NCBI GenBank assembly: GCA_001773855.1
Contig: MEXZ01000141.1
Location: forward strand, 634-7,751
DNA from: Candidatus Aminicenantes bacterium RBG_13_64_14
Lineage (GTDB): Bacteria; Acidobacteriota; Aminicenantia; Aminicenantales; Saccharicenantaceae
DNA: 7,118 bases
Reading direction: 5' to 3'
Part shown: positions 5,773 through 7,118 of the stretch, in pieces
Position numbering within the stretch: position 1 is the first letter of the stretch
Layout of the letters: each line of letters starts with the position of its first letter
Translations under genes and position numbers: made by a program
Notes under the pieces: model-generated
Database searches by the model: none
What the model was told of the DNA's origin: nothing
The model's input: the letters and a program-made list of their open reading frames with translations, nothing else

Positions 5773-6525
5773 TCATGAAGGGATGACTTTCGGCTCCGGT
5801 TTTTTTCGGGGCTGTTTCCGGAAAGCCCGGACGAGGGCGACCGTCGGGCCGGAGAGGACGTTCAGCCCGAAGTAGAGGAGGAGGAAGATGCGCGTGTAGA
5901 AAAGCACGCCGAAGAGCGAGACGGAGAGGAAGAGGGCGGTCCGGATATCGATCCGGTGGCCGATGAAGGTCTTGACGAAATTCCGGTAGGGGAACGTGCT
6001 GACCATGCACAGAGAGACGACGAGGGTCAGGACGGCCACGAGGAAGCCGGATTGCCGCGTGGCCAGCGGGACGGGGTGGAAATTGACGACCGCGGCCATG
6101 AACATGGCCGCCGAGGGCACCGTCAATCCCTGGTAATGCTTCCGGTCCGAGGGGACCCGGCTGCGGACGTTGTAGCGGGCCAGCCGGAGGACGCCGGCCG
6201 TCAGGAAGATGAAGCTGAAGAAAACGGCCGGCGGTCCGGCCATCTCCATGCCCCAGAAATAAAGGAGCACCGACGTCGCCAGCCCGAAGGAAACGGCGTC
6301 GGCCAGGGAATCGAGTTCGACCCCGAAGTCGGACGGCGTGTGCGTCGCCCGGGCGACCAGCCCGTCCAGCCCGTCCATCAGCGCGGCGATGATGATCAGG
6401 AACGCGGCCATCCTGTAGCGCCCTTGGAAGGTCAGGAGGACGCTCATGAAGCCGAAGAACAGGTTGGTCAGGGAAAACAGACTGGGCAGGACCAAAAGGC
6501 CCTTGGACGGTTTCTTTGCTTTCAT
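5773..6525 (-). CDS. pssA: CDP-diacylglycerol-serine O-phosphatidyltransferase (phosphatidylserine synthase)
   Basis: PssA joins serine to CDP-diacylglycerol to give phosphatidylserine and CMP at the inner membrane. The 250-residue protein carries a perfect CDP-alcohol phosphatidyltransferase motif: D54-G55-x2-A58-R59-x8-G68-x3-D72-x3-D76, with the extra upstream D51. It has several hydrophobic membrane helices (from about 10-31, 39-49, 77-90 onward) and the LARYNVRSR and HYQGLTVPSA segments typical of the type II membrane-embedded family. The start chosen is ATG 6525-6523. The reading frame extends upstream, but that part is out-of-frame psd sequence. This ATG overlaps the psd stop as ATGA and has GAGG 7 nt upstream. 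The product feeds Psd, encoded just before it. The C-terminus is basic (FRKQPRKKPEPK). Confidence 0.96.
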   Translation of the reverse strand: MKAKKPSKGLLVLPSLFSLTNLFFGFMSVLLTFQGRYRMAAFLIIIAALMDGLDGLVARATHTPSDFGVELDSLADAVSFGLATSVLLYFWGMEMAGPPAVFFSFIFLTAGVLRLARYNVRSRVPSDRKHYQGLTVPSAAMFMAAVVNFHPVPLATRQSGFLVAVLTLVVSLCMVSTFPYRNFVKTFIGHRIDIRTALFLSVSLFGVLFYTRIFLLLYFGLNVLSGPTVALVRAFRKQPRKKPEPKVIPS

Positions 6526-7118
6526 GGCTGGACCTCGGCGATGACGGTTTCGCCGGCCTTCATCTTCTGGTGAAGTCCGACTTTTATGGTGACGTTTTGC
6601 GGCAGGGTGATCTCGACCCGCGACCCGAAGTACATCAGGCCGACCTTCTGCCCGCGGGCGACAGCCGCGCTGGCCTTGACGAAGCACTTGATGCGGCGGG
6701 CGGCGACGCCGACGATCATCTTCATGACCAGGTCCGTCACGCCGCCCTTGAGGACCAGGGTGTTCGATTCGTTATGTGCGCCGGCCTCGGGCTTGTAGGC
6801 GGGCAGGAACTTGCCGGGGTGGTAGTCGGAGCGGACGACGGTCGCCGTGAGGGGCGAGCGGACGAGATGGACGTCGTAGAGGGAAAGAAAAATGGTGATC
6901 TTATTGACGGGGCCGGTCAGGTCGGGGAGGGAGGGGAGGGCGTCGATGCCGAGGACCTCGCCGTCCGCGGGCGACACGAGGAGATGATCGCCCGGCGGCG
7001 GGACCCGGTCGGGGTCGCGGAAGAAATAGGTGAAGGCGGAGGCGAGGACGGCGAACAAGATGGCGGCCGGCCACCAGCCCTGCGCCAGAAAAGCGAGGGT
7101 CAGAAAGAGAGAGGCGAG
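6522..7118 (-). CDS. psd: Phosphatidylserine decarboxylase proenzyme, short type, N-terminus cut by window edge
   Basis: Psd decarboxylates phosphatidylserine to phosphatidylethanolamine using a pyruvoyl group made by self-cleavage. The frame is open to position 7118, giving 198 visible residues. The TTG at 7058 is not needed as a start because upstream codons encode a hydrophobic LTLAFLAQGWWPAAI-like segment, the family's N-terminal membrane anchor. Key residues of the Asp-His-Ser triad are present: SPADG (Asp at 6965-6963), YDVHLVRSPL (His at 6869-6867), and FGS with the processing Ser at 6623-6621. Cleavage before this Ser would release a 33-residue alpha chain. PGKFLPAY and HNESNT are also typical. 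The family is around 210-220 residues, so about 15 N-terminal residues are missing. The stop overlaps the pssA start. Confidence 0.96.
   Translation of the reverse strand, partial: LASLFLTLAFLAQGWWPAAILFAVLASAFTYFFRDPDRVPPPGDHLLVSPADGEVLGIDALPSLPDLTGPVNKITIFLSLYDVHLVRSPLTATVVRSDYHPGKFLPAYKPEAGAHNESNTLVLKGGVTDLVMKMIVGVAARRIKCFVKASAAVARGQKVGLMYFGSRVEITLPQNVTIKVGLHQKMKAGETVIAEVQP

Noticed and set aside
4689..5786. A 365-codon open frame on the plus strand opposite the M23 peptidase gene
   Set aside because: Its translation is Gly/Arg/Asp/Val-rich without motifs, typical of antisense frames in GC-rich genes. The minus strand encodes a clear M23 enzyme.
6526..6687. N-terminal extension of PssA by 54 residues
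   Set aside because: The extra sequence is Arg/Gly-rich out-of-frame psd. The ATG at 6525 has a GAGG ribosome site and an ATGA overlap, and gives the normal family length.

Overview
This is a GC-rich bacterial window made of housekeeping envelope and cell-division genes, one secreted protein of unknown role, and a well-resolved intergenic control region. The gene set fits a GC-rich diderm. The FecR/DUF6600-like secreted protein, the MepM-like endopeptidase and the short Psd recall Acidobacteriota/Aminicenantota or delta-proteobacterial relatives, but this placement is an impression from gene content and not a demonstrated assignment.

Left block (1-1366, minus strand): the start of a division and cell wall (dcw) cluster. 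A near-consensus sigma70 promoter (TTGACT-N17-TATATT) is followed by three GGGA boxes at exact 10-bp spacing, the expected MraZ operator. mraZ comes next and overlaps rsmH by ATGA. rsmH runs off the left edge.

Middle-left block (1467-2238, minus): a Nudix hydrolase of the ADP-ribose pyrophosphatase-like type, with its own TTGACA-N18-TACAAT promoter, overlaps by 94 bp a small DUF2007-like protein gene. The Nudix C-terminal tail is simply the out-of-frame reading of the DUF2007 5' end, which suggests a lost stop or an indel.

Intergenic region (2186-2440): this lies between divergent genes. It holds a compound palindrome (REP/MITE-like, or a regulator site) and a strong sigma54-type -24/-12 element that drives the next gene rightwards.

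Centre (2441-4420, plus): a secreted 659-residue protein with a FecR-like beta region, a segment holding 20 tryptophans in about 126 residues (DUF6600-like), and a Ser/Gly-rich tail. Its 3' end overlaps the convergent gene by 11 bp.

Right block (4410-7118, minus): a tight operon reading psd (5' end cut by the window edge), pssA (ATGA overlap), then a membrane-anchored M23 endopeptidase (13-nt gap). Psd and PssA together make phosphatidylethanolamine from CDP-diacylglycerol and serine. The endopeptidase opens peptidoglycan crosslinks, so the operon joins membrane-lipid supply to wall expansion.

I see no RNA genes, CRISPR arrays, transposase genes or phage genes. No clearly new multi-gene system is visible. 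The best leads are the sigma54-controlled Trp-rich secreted protein with the palindrome upstream of it, the MraZ operator layout, and the Asp-for-His change in the M23 active site.
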